Of a stretch of 64,000 nucleotides of DNA, positions 15,820 through 22,791 are shown piece after piece; within the stretch, counting starts at the first letter, position 1, and each line of letters starts with the position of its first letter. The notes beneath the pieces were generated by a model. It was not told the DNA's origin and did not search any database. It saw only the letters and a program-made list of their open reading frames with translations. The position numbers were made by a program, and so were the translations under genes. The DNA is from Paenibacillus_AR mesotrionivorans (GTDB lineage: Bacteria > Bacillota > Bacilli > Paenibacillales > NBRC-103111): assembly GCF_046098205.1 (NCBI RefSeq), contig NZ_JBJURJ010000006.1, positions 124,001-188,000 of the forward strand, given 5' to 3'.

Positions 15820-16410
15820 TCACTCCGTTAGCCTTGCCGCCAATGCCCCCAGCTGTTCAGGGGACCAAAGATACATGTCCCGAAGCTCCTTGTAAGGATC
15901 GCCCTCCAGACGCAGCAGCCGTGCAAAGGCCGGCTCTGTTTTGAACCCCTGCAGCTTCAGACTGCGGATAGCTTCCCGTCCCTTGTCATCCAACAGCTCC
16001 AACAGACGGTGCTCCACCACCATATGCCGGTAACCATTCTGTTCCTCCACAGGCAGCGGCTGTCCGAAAATCTCCACCACCCAGCCCTCATACCGGAACC
16101 GGCCTACCTGCCGGAGCAGCCCATCCACTTCTCTGGCGGCATACTCGAAATCCTCACAGCTCCCGAATGTCCCTTTCAGCAAAGCCTCAAAAACCTCTCT
16201 CCTCTCCTGCTCCACATGGCAAACCACATCCAGATCACTTCCGGGTATATCCACATCCAGAGGAACTGTTCCCACCAGCACAGGCTGGTACGGCCCCAGC
16301 ACCTCCATCACGCCAAGTCTGCAAAGCGCCCGGTAAACCTCCTGCTGCCATGGATTACCCTCGATCAAATAATCGATTCCCGCCAAAAAATCCTGCTCCC
16401 GGCTGCTCAA
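15820..16410 (-). CDS. DUF4269 nucleotidyltransferase-like protein
   Basis: About 196 residues from TTG 16410, with a GGAGAAGGTG site and a TTGA overlap with the stop of the acetyltransferase gene. The sequence VLVGTVPLDVDIPGSDLDVVCHV contains the GSDLD pair of a nucleotidyltransferase core and is the hallmark of DUF4269. The middle (FEYAAREVDGLLRQVGRF, VVEIFGQPLPVEEQNGYRHM) also fits. Its function is unknown, and the Asp pair suggests nucleotide transfer. Translation is coupled to the acetyltransferase. Confidence 0.75.
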   Translation of the reverse strand: MSSREQDFLAGIDYLIEGNPWQQEVYRALCRLGVMEVLGPYQPVLVGTVPLDVDIPGSDLDVVCHVEQERREVFEALLKGTFGSCEDFEYAAREVDGLLRQVGRFRYEGWVVEIFGQPLPVEEQNGYRHMVVEHRLLELLDDKGREAIRSLKLQGFKTEPAFARLLRLEGDPYKELRDMYLWSPEQLGALAARLTE

Positions 16411-16922
16411 AGCACCTTCTCCGTTTGCCCCGTAGCGTATTGGCACAGCGCAATTTCGATACCGTCAGGCATCACCCGGCGACGAACCTCCTCAAAGCCA
16501 TGGTTCAGATACAATGTAAGCAAATGCTCCCGGTCAGCATAAAATTCAATGCGCACATGCTTAATCCCCCGGCGCTCCGCCTCCAGCTTGACCCACTCCA
16601 GAATCCGACCGGACAAGCCTGTTCCGGCATAAGCGCGGCTTACCCCCAGCTTTTTCAGAAACATATCCTCGTCTTCCCGAGCCTCCGGCCACCAGAATTC
16701 ATTATGGGATTTCAGCATAAAAGCCCCTGCCGGCTCTTCCCCACAATAAACAAGATACAGCTCCGCATCCCCATTTTCGGCAAGGAACCTCTCCTTCTTA
16801 AGACCCTCCAGACTCCACATCGGCTGTCCGATCTCCTCCAGCCACAAGGCAATCTCCCGCAGCAGCGTCAAAAACCGCTCTGTTTCCTCCTCCGTCCCAA
16901 TCCGTTCCACCCGGATTTCCAT
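16407..16922 (-). CDS. GNAT family N-acetyltransferase
   Basis: A 171-residue protein with the GNAT core: EPAGAFMLKSH strand, the acetyl-CoA loop region KLGVSRAYAGTGLSGRILEWVKLEAERRG, and a C-terminal LTLYLNHGFEEVRRRV. Substrate is not predictable. An AAGGAG site precedes ATG 16922. Its stop codon overlaps the TTG of the DUF4269 gene, so the two form a unit. Confidence 0.8.
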   Translation of the reverse strand: MEIRVERIGTEEETERFLTLLREIALWLEEIGQPMWSLEGLKKERFLAENGDAELYLVYCGEEPAGAFMLKSHNEFWWPEAREDEDMFLKKLGVSRAYAGTGLSGRILEWVKLEAERRGIKHVRIEFYADREHLLTLYLNHGFEEVRRRVMPDGIEIALCQYATGQTEKVL

Positions 16923-16965
16923 AGTTATCTGCTCCTTTTGTTATTGATTATATCGCTTTATAAGG

Positions 16966-16993
16966 CCAAAAAAGAGACCCCGGAGGGTCTCTT
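16966..16993 (-). terminator. Terminator of the groESL operon
   Basis: On the minus strand AAGAGACCC-TCCG-GGGTCTCTT is followed by TTTTGG. It lies 36 bases after the groEL stop. The stem is 9 bp and perfect. Confidence 0.85.
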
Positions 16994-17028
16994 CCTTAAA
17001 TTTCGTATAGGGATGGAGCAGAGGTGGA

Positions 17029-18669
17029 TTAGAATCCGCCCATACCGCCCATGCCGCCGCCTGCCATAGCATTCATTTCAGCCATGCCTGCTTTTTTGTC
17101 TTCCGGCTTCTCGGCTACAACAGCTTCGGTAGTCAAGAACATCGCTGCAACGGAAGCAGCGTTTTGCAGAGCGGAACGGGTTACCTTGGCCGGGTCAACG
17201 ATACCGGCTTGGAACATGTTCACCCACTCATCGGTAGCGGCGTTGTAGCCAGTGCCGATTTCTTCCTTCTTCAGACGCTCAACGATTACGGAGCCTTCTT
17301 GGCCTGCGTTGGTAGCGATGATGCGGATCGGCTCTTCCAAAGCGCGCAGCACGATGTTTACGCCAGTCTTTTCGTCGCCTTCTGCAGCAACTGCAGCAAC
17401 TGCAGCATATACGTTCACCAGGGCAGTACCGCCGCCGGATACGATGCCTTCTTCCACAGCCGCACGGGTGGAGTTCAGGGCATCTTCAATGCGCAGCTTG
17501 CGTTCCTTCAGCTCGGTTTCAGTAGCAGCACCAACCTTGATAACCGCTACGCCGCCGGACAGCTTAGCCAGACGCTCTTGCAGCTTCTCGCGGTCGAAGT
17601 CGGAAGTGGTTTCTTCCAGCTGCGCACGGATTTGGCTGACACGTTGGCCGATGTCCTTCTTGTCGCCGCTGCCGTCTACGAGGATGGTATTTTCCTTGGT
17701 TACACGCACTTGACGGGCGGAACCCAGTTGAGCCACAGTAGCGGACTTCAGTTCCAGGCCCAGCTCTTCGGTGATCACTTGAGCGCCGGTCAGAGCAGCG
17801 ATGTCGCCCAGCATAGCCTTGCGGCGGTCGCCGAAGCCAGGAGCCTTAACAGCTACGCAAGTGAAGGTGCCGCGCAGTTTGTTCAGAACCAGGGTAGCCA
17901 TTGCTTCGCCTTCAACATCCTCAGCGATGATCAGGAGGGGTTTGCCTTGTTGTACGATTTTCTCGAGAACAGGCAGAATTTCCTGGATGTTGGTGATTTT
18001 CTTGTCGGTGATAAGGATATACGGGTTATCCAGAACAGCTTCCATCTTGTCGCTGTCGGTAACCATATAAGCGGACACATAGCCGCGGTCGAATTGCATA
18101 CCTTCTACAACTTCCAGCTCCGTTACGAAGCCCTTGGACTCTTCAACGGTAACGACGCCGTCGTTGCCAACCTTTTCCATAGCTTCGGCGATCAGTTGGC
18201 CCAGCTCTTCGTCAGCAGCGGAGATGGAAGCAACTTGTGCGATGGATTGTTTGCCTTCGATGGGCTTGGAGATCTTTTGCAGCTCTTCAACAGCAGCTCT
18301 AACAGCCTTCTCGATACCCTTGCGGATCACCATCGGGTTAGCGCCTGCAGTTACGTTCTTCAGACCTTCGCGAATCATGGCTTGAGCCAGAACGGTTGCA
18401 GTAGTGGTACCGTCGCCTGCAACATCGTTAGTCTTGGTAGCCACTTCCTTAACCAGTTGGGCGCCCATGTTTTCGAACGGGTCTTCCAGTTCGATTTCCT
18501 TGGCGATAGTTACACCGTCATTGGTGATCAGCGGGCTGCCGAATTTCTTCTCCAGCACCACGTTGCGGCCCTTGGGACCGAGAGTAACCTTCACTGCATT
18601 CGCCAAAGCATCCACACCGCGAAGCATGGAGCGGCGGGCGTCTTCACTGAACTTAATGTCTCTTGCCAT
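17029..18669 (-). CDS. groL: Chaperonin GroEL
   Basis: A 546-residue 60-kDa chaperonin: MARDIKFSEDARRSMLRGVD at the start, the ATP-binding GDGTTTATVL near residue 86, and the flexible GGMGGMGGF ending. With GroES it forms the ATP-driven folding cage in the cytosol. GGGAGG precedes ATG 18669. It follows groES by 88 bases in the same operon, under the CIRCE element. Length and motifs are normal. Confidence 0.98.
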   Translation of the reverse strand: MARDIKFSEDARRSMLRGVDALANAVKVTLGPKGRNVVLEKKFGSPLITNDGVTIAKEIELEDPFENMGAQLVKEVATKTNDVAGDGTTTATVLAQAMIREGLKNVTAGANPMVIRKGIEKAVRAAVEELQKISKPIEGKQSIAQVASISAADEELGQLIAEAMEKVGNDGVVTVEESKGFVTELEVVEGMQFDRGYVSAYMVTDSDKMEAVLDNPYILITDKKITNIQEILPVLEKIVQQGKPLLIIAEDVEGEAMATLVLNKLRGTFTCVAVKAPGFGDRRKAMLGDIAALTGAQVITEELGLELKSATVAQLGSARQVRVTKENTILVDGSGDKKDIGQRVSQIRAQLEETTSDFDREKLQERLAKLSGGVAVIKVGAATETELKERKLRIEDALNSTRAAVEEGIVSGGGTALVNVYAAVAAVAAEGDEKTGVNIVLRALEEPIRIIATNAGQEGSVIVERLKKEEIGTGYNAATDEWVNMFQAGIVDPAKVTRSALQNAASVAAMFLTTEAVVAEKPEDKKAGMAEMNAMAGGGMGGMGGF

Positions 18670-18727
18670 GTTATGGAAACCTCCCGAATAAGTATAATTT
18701 GGTCATGCTATTTATGTTTGGCCAAGC

Positions 18728-18744
18728 CTGCCGGTCGCCGGCAG
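18728..18744 (-). other. Hairpin between groES and groEL
   Basis: CTGCCGG-TCG-CCGGCAG is a perfect 7-bp stem with a 3-base loop in the 88-base gap between groES and groEL. There is no T-run, so it is not a terminator. It may protect or process the groEL mRNA. Confidence 0.5.
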
Positions 18745-18757
18745 CGCTTAAGGAAGC

Positions 18758-19042
18758 TTATTCGCCCAGTACGGCCAGGATGTCGCTTTCACGCATGATC
18801 AACAGCTCTCTGCCTTGATACTTCACTTCAGTACCGGCATATTTGGAGAAAAGAACACGGTCGCCTTCCTTAACCTCCAAAGCTACGCGCTGTCCATCCT
18901 TCAGGTGTCCGCTGCCTACAGCAACAATTTTGCCCTCTTGCGGCTTTTCCTTGGCAGTATCGGGAAGAACGATGCCGCTCGCCGTGGTTTCCTCCTTCGC
19001 AATGGCTTCAAGAACTACGCGGTCGCCTAACGGTTTGATCAT
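18758..19042 (-). CDS. groES: Co-chaperonin GroES
   Basis: A 94-residue protein (MIKPLGDRVVLEAIAKEETTASGIVLPDTAKEKPQEG...) with the mobile loop (TTASGIVLPD) that docks on GroEL. AAGGAGG precedes ATG 19042. It is the first gene of the groESL operon. Confidence 0.98.
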   Translation of the reverse strand: MIKPLGDRVVLEAIAKEETTASGIVLPDTAKEKPQEGKIVAVGSGHLKDGQRVALEVKEGDRVLFSKYAGTEVKYQGRELLIMRESDILAVLGE

Positions 19043-19102
19043 GGATCAAATGCCTCCTTGAATAATGGTTTAGTTGGTGTAAGGTTGCGCTGTTGCGCTC
19101 TG

Positions 19103-19129
19103 TTAGCACTCGAACCAACTTAGTGCTAA
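19103..19129 (-). promoter_or_regulatory. CIRCE element (HrcA operator)
   Basis: TTAGCACTC-N9-TAGTGCTAA. One arm matches the CIRCE consensus exactly and the other differs at its first base (T for G). It lies just downstream of the predicted start of transcription, 61 bases before groES, as expected for HrcA control of heat-shock genes. Confidence 0.92.
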
Positions 19130-19140
19130 CAACAATTCTT

Positions 19141-19169
19141 ATATTAATCAGTTTGGGAACAATTTGCAA
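19141..19169 (-). promoter_or_regulatory. Sigma-A promoter of groESL
   Basis: On the minus strand TTGCAA (19169-19164), a 17-base spacer and TAATAT (19146-19141) lead into the CIRCE element. Spacing is ideal; the -10 matches four of six. Confidence 0.7.
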
Positions 19170-19336
19170 GTCTTTTGGGCCAAAAAATCTTCAATGTCCC
19201 AGGCACTTTCCTCATTCTCCCCACCGGGAGGAAAAATATTCCGGAGCGGTGGCACCATGTCCAGGCGGGAAGCGGGGCGACGGGCTGTAACGCAGGGAAG
19301 TGGACGGGCGGAGTTAATGGAGTGTACTCGTGTACT

Positions 19337-19502
19337 CGGTTTTTCATACCCAATTTTCGCACAGCTCCCATTTGGGGCAATTGTACCCGGTTTTTCATAT
19401 CCATTCTGCCCGTTTGCCTGTGCCGGGGCTGATTATGTATGATTTTTCGAGTATAAAGCCTCCAATCCCGCCATTCTGCAGAATTATGGTCGGTTTTTCA
19501 TA
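19337..19502. repeat. Four tandem CGGTTTTTCATA units at 51-bp steps
   Basis: The gap 19170-19622 has no gene. CGGTTTTTCATA starts at 19337, 19388 and 19491, and a worn copy (GATTTTTCGAGTA) lies at about 19440-19441, so the step is 51-52 bases. All copies point the same way. Flanking bases (GTACTCGG, GTACCCGG) are shared by the first two. Confidence 0.7.
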
Positions 19503-19541
19503 TACACCTATCCTCCTGGCTCCAACATGCTCCATAAACAG

Positions 19542-19574
19542 CAAAAAACCGCCGCCCTCCCGGACCACGGTTTC
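19542..19574 (-). terminator. Possible terminator after tatC
   Basis: On the minus strand AAACCG (19574-19569) can pair with CGGTTT (19552-19547), followed by further Ts. It is 49 bases past the tatC stop. The stem is short, so confidence is moderate. Confidence 0.5.
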
Positions 19575-19622
19575 TATTGGAGGAGCCGCATCTGCTCCGG
19601 AAAGCTCGCAGCTCGCGAGACG

Positions 19623-20411
19623 TTACACGGGATGCTCCTGCTTCTTGCCGTAGAATTCCTCTTCCCATGCCTTGTCCTTGTCCAGCTGCTTGCGGTATAC
19701 CCTGGCGGACAGCAGCACACTGAACTCATAGAGCAGAATCAGCGGAACCGCCACCAGAAAATCCGAAATAAAATCCGGCGGTGTAATCGCTGTTGCCACA
19801 ATCACCAGCACCAGATACGCGAAGCGCCGCAGCTTCTTCATCATCCGGGGATTCAGAATCCGCAGCTGGGTGAGGAACATAACCACCACCGGCAGCTCGA
19901 AAAGCAGCGACACCGGAATCAGAATATTGAACATAAAGCTGAAATATTGGCTGACCCCGTAAATCTCCGTCAAACCCAGCCCCCGGTTCACCTTGGTGGT
20001 GAAATAAACCGCCATCTGGAACACAACGCCGTAGGCGAAGGCCAGACCCACCACCCACAGCACCACCGAAAAAGGGATAAACCGGAGCGCCGCCTTTTGC
20101 TCATGCTCCTTCAGCCCCGGCTTCACAAACGCCCACACCTGATACAAGGTGAACGGCAGCGCCACCACCAGGGAAATGCCAACGGCAAACTGCATATAGA
20201 TACGGATGCCATCCCAAAGGGATATGGCATGCCAAGCCATGGATTTGGCCGGCTCCACACTTTTGATAAAATCAATGACATACGAGGAGGCAAACAGCCC
20301 CCCGATCATGGCAACCACAAAAACCGCCAGCACCAGGATAACCCGTTTGCGCAGCTCCGTGATATGCTCCACCAGGGACATGTCCTTGTCCTCATCCTTC
20401 ATCTCCTGCAT
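19623..20411 (-). CDS. tatC: Twin-arginine translocase subunit TatC
   Basis: A 262-residue membrane protein with six hydrophobic segments. It opens with the conserved MSLVEHITELRKRVILVL and has the TatC marks FVKPGLKEHEQK and TPPDFISDFLVAVPLILLYE. TatC recognises twin-arginine signal peptides and works with TatA in folded-protein export. The start region GGTGGTATG has a weak ribosome site. In B. subtilis the tatAY-tatCY pair also lies between moaC and groES, so this is probably the TatAy/TatCy type. Confidence 0.95.
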   Translation of the reverse strand: MQEMKDEDKDMSLVEHITELRKRVILVLAVFVVAMIGGLFASSYVIDFIKSVEPAKSMAWHAISLWDGIRIYMQFAVGISLVVALPFTLYQVWAFVKPGLKEHEQKAALRFIPFSVVLWVVGLAFAYGVVFQMAVYFTTKVNRGLGLTEIYGVSQYFSFMFNILIPVSLLFELPVVVMFLTQLRILNPRMMKKLRRFAYLVLVIVATAITPPDFISDFLVAVPLILLYEFSVLLSARVYRKQLDKDKAWEEEFYGKKQEHPV

Positions 20412-20457
20412 ACCACCACCTGCCGATCCGTCGAGTCTGTCTGTCTGGGAAGCTTAC

Positions 20458-20706
20458 TTAATCCTGCAGCTTCGTGGAGCTTTGGGTGGAATCGGATTTG
20501 GCGGAAGGCTGGACTTGAACCTCTTCGTTACGGATTTCCTTGCGGGGTTTGGGTTCCTCGTCCATGATGTCTCTGGCGCCTTCCTTGAATTCACGAAGCG
20601 TGCGGCCGAACGCCCTGCCCAGCTCCGGAAGCTTGTTGGGCCCGAACAATAGCAAGGCGACCAAAATAATCAATATGATGCCCGTTGCGCCAATTCCACT
20701 AAACAT
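20458..20706 (-). CDS. tatA: Twin-arginine translocase subunit TatA
   Basis: An 82-residue protein starting MFSGIGATGIILIILVALLLFGP at ATG 20706 (GGGGAG site). It has one membrane helix, the hinge FGPNKLPELGRAFGRTLREF with amphipathic helix, and a charged tail. In-frame codons before 20706 are not needed. TatA oligomers form the export path. It lies 46 bases before tatC. Confidence 0.95.
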   Translation of the reverse strand: MFSGIGATGIILIILVALLLFGPNKLPELGRAFGRTLREFKEGARDIMDEEPKPRKEIRNEEVQVQPSAKSDSTQSSTKLQD

Positions 20707-20818
20707 GAGGCCATCTCCCCTTTTATGAATCGTATGCAAGCGTTTTATTATTCCGCCGGCAGTACCATTGTACCGCTTTATCGCCGGGCCATCAACGGGC
20801 AGGTTGGGCTAAATAAAA

Positions 20819-21325
20819 TCAAGCCCCCTCCCCCTCGTCTACGCTCTCCCGTCCCTCCAGCTGGTTCAAGGCTGTCGGAAGATAACCCATTACGGCCTTC
20901 ATGCTTTCATGGACCCCCTTGGGGTCGGCGGGCAGGTTCAGAATCAGCGACTGACCCCGCAGGCCGGAAATCCCTCTCATACACAGCGCCTCCGGCAAAT
21001 TCGCCGCAATCATCGCACTGCGGATGGCTTCCGCAAAACCCGGCGCAAGACGCTCCACCACCTCCAGCGTCGCCTCCGGTGTCACGTCCCGGGGCTTCAA
21101 GCCGATCCCTCCGGTGGTGATAACCAGATTCGCCTCATAATAATCCGTCATTTCAATGAGGGCCGCCATAATTTCATGCTTCTCATCCGGAACAATCCGG
21201 AACTCCACAATTGCGCCCATCAGCTCTTCCTCCACCAGCTCGCGGATGACCTGTGCGCTGGTATGCTCCCGTTCCTTGCGCGCGCCGCGGTCGCTGGCGG
21301 CCAGTATGCCTACTCGAAAACCCAT
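20819..21325 (-). CDS. moaB: Molybdenum cofactor biosynthesis protein, MoaB/MogA family
   Basis: A 168-residue protein with LVITTGGIGLKPRDVTPEA (the GGTG-like substrate loop of MogA/MoaB) and LPADPKGVHESMKAVM. It belongs to the molybdopterin adenylyltransferase family. Its ATG overlaps the moaC stop (TAATG), so both are cotranslated. In B. subtilis this spot holds rex rather than a moaB. Confidence 0.9.
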   Translation of the reverse strand: MGFRVGILAASDRGARKEREHTSAQVIRELVEEELMGAIVEFRIVPDEKHEIMAALIEMTDYYEANLVITTGGIGLKPRDVTPEATLEVVERLAPGFAEAIRSAMIAANLPEALCMRGISGLRGQSLILNLPADPKGVHESMKAVMGYLPTALNQLEGRESVDEGEGA

Positions 21326-21855
21326 TAGCGGTTCCCTCCCTCTTCTTGGAATGCGGATTGGCCGGGCCTCTGATACGGGCCGCTTTTGCCTCCATGTTTG
21401 GCCAACAAACGTATCGGCCCAATCTCCATATCCTTATCCAGCGCCTTGCACATATCGTACACCGTCAGCCCGGCAGCGGAAACGGCAGTCAACGCTTCCA
21501 TCTCCACACCGGTTTTGCCGGTGGTTTTCACAGTTGCTTCTATATATAGCGTATCCCGGTCGTTATCGGAAAAGCGGATGTCCACTCCCGTCAGCGCCAG
21601 GGGATGGCACATAGGAATCCAATCGGAGGTTTTTTTGGCCGCCATGATACCTGCGATTTGGGCAACAGCCCGTACATCCCCTTTGGCAATTCCTCCGGTT
21701 TTGATCTGGCGGAGTGTGTCGGGGCGCATCAGCACCGCCGTTTCGGCTACGGCACTGCGCTCCGTTACCGTCTTGTCCGTCACATCCACCATCCGTGCTC
21801 TTCCCTGTTCATTAAAATGACTGAATTCCCCGGAATGCTCCGACACCCTCTCCAT
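21325..21855 (-). CDS. moaC: Cyclic pyranopterin monophosphate synthase MoaC
   Basis: A 176-residue protein with KTSDWIPMCHPLALTGVDI, KTTGKTGVEMEALTAVS and LTVYDMCKALDKDMEI, the MoaC active-site signatures. It converts 3',8-cyclo-GTP into cPMP in molybdopterin synthesis. Start ATG 21855 overlaps the folate gene by 44 bases and has GAGGAGAGG; an internal ATG (MVDVTDK) is the alternative. Together with moaB it shows that the host makes molybdopterin; other moa genes are outside the window. Confidence 0.95.
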   Translation of the reverse strand: MERVSEHSGEFSHFNEQGRARMVDVTDKTVTERSAVAETAVLMRPDTLRQIKTGGIAKGDVRAVAQIAGIMAAKKTSDWIPMCHPLALTGVDIRFSDNDRDTLYIEATVKTTGKTGVEMEALTAVSAAGLTVYDMCKALDKDMEIGPIRLLAKHGGKSGPYQRPGQSAFQEEGGNR

Positions 21856-22456
21856 CCCCTCTCCTCACGTACCAGCCTGCTTCGGTTACTACCGCATCCA
21901 TCTTTATATCATGGGCCTCCAATTCAAGACCCTCACAAAGCTGCATCTCAAAAGCCGGGGCAATGGTAATCGGACGGATTCCCTGCCCATCAAGTCCGGC
22001 CAGAAGCCGGTCGTAATACCCGCCTCCATAACCTACCCGTCCCCCATTCCGGTCAAATGCCACTCCCGGCACCAGAACAGCAGCCAGCAGCGCCGGGTCA
22101 GCCGGAACCGCCCCTTTGGCTGCATCCGGTTCAAGAATCCCCCATAACCCCGGAGTCAGCTCCTCCATGCTGTGGACGTTGAACAGCTCAAGCCGCTTCT
22201 CCGCCGGAACCGTCTTGGGCACTGTCACGGAACCGCCAGCCTTCCAGCAGTGTTCCGCCACCGGATGGATATCCACCTCATGGCCGAAGGGCATAAAGGT
22301 CAACAACCGGCTTTGGCCCCGAAGAGTGCCCTGGCGTTCCAGCATGTCCACAATCCTGCTGCAGATAGCGGCGGATTTCAGCCTTCTCTCCTCCGCTCCC
22401 AGCCGTTCCCGCTTGTCCAGCACAGTGCGGCGGAGCTCTTTTTTCCATTGGGACAT
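21812..22456 (-). CDS. 5-formyltetrahydrofolate cyclo-ligase
   Basis: A 214-residue protein with MSQWKKELRRTVLDKRERLG at the start, the conserved LVPGVAFDRNGGRVGYGGGYYDRLL and a closing HDIKMDAVVTEAG. This is the 5-FCL/YqgN family, which turns 5-formyl-THF into 5,10-methenyl-THF with ATP. It heads the folate-moaC-moaB-tat run of genes on the minus strand. It is the only folate gene here. Confidence 0.9.
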   Translation of the reverse strand: MSQWKKELRRTVLDKRERLGAEERRLKSAAICSRIVDMLERQGTLRGQSRLLTFMPFGHEVDIHPVAEHCWKAGGSVTVPKTVPAEKRLELFNVHSMEELTPGLWGILEPDAAKGAVPADPALLAAVLVPGVAFDRNGGRVGYGGGYYDRLLAGLDGQGIRPITIAPAFEMQLCEGLELEAHDIKMDAVVTEAGWYVRRGDGEGVGAFRGIQSF

Positions 22457-22585
22457 GCCTGATGCACACTCCTTTAAGCCGACGGTTTCAGTTGGGAAAA
22501 TCCGTTCTGTTAGGTTAGTTCTATTGTAGCATATTATTCCAGACCGCGAAAAACAATCCCCCCCGGCAAAACATCTTCAATAAAA

Positions 22586-22614
22586 TTGATCAGCCGCCAG
22601 CCATCCCATAAAAT
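22586..22614 (+). promoter_or_regulatory. Promoter of the ABC-F gene
   Basis: TTGATC (22586-22591), 17 bases, TAAAAT (22609-22614). Transcription would start near 22621, leaving a leader of about 170 bases before ATG 22792. Confidence 0.6.
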
Positions 22615-22626
22615 CATTCCCTTCAA

Positions 22627-22691
22627 ATGGCAGAGCCAATGCGCGGTTCACAAAATAATCCAACCTGATCCTTTAGGACGTTGGACTTTTT
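22627..22691 (+). promoter_or_regulatory. Leader peptide and terminator-like attenuator before the ABC-F gene
   Basis: ATG 22627 opens a 13-codon frame, MAEPMRGSQNNPT, ending TGA at 22666-22668. Its last codons lie in the left arm of a hairpin, TCCAAC (22659-22664) with GTTGGA (22680-22685), inner pair TCC/GGA, followed by TTTTT at 22687-22691. A stalled ribosome would keep the hairpin from forming. AGCCAA (22634-22639) could pair with TTGGCT (22690-22695) as an alternative fold. The leader lacks a clear ribosome site, and the second ATG (22639) may be used. Confidence 0.4.
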
Positions 22692-22791
22692 GGCTATAAA
22701 TATTTCGTGGGATGAGAAAAGGGACCCGGATATGTTACACTATGTACACAAATCTTGATTTTAAGCGTGAAATTTGGAGGGACGAAGGACC

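Noticed and set aside
17164..18798. A 544-residue plus-strand frame opposite groEL
   Set aside because: Antisense of groEL, produced by codon bias; also seen for other groEL genes.
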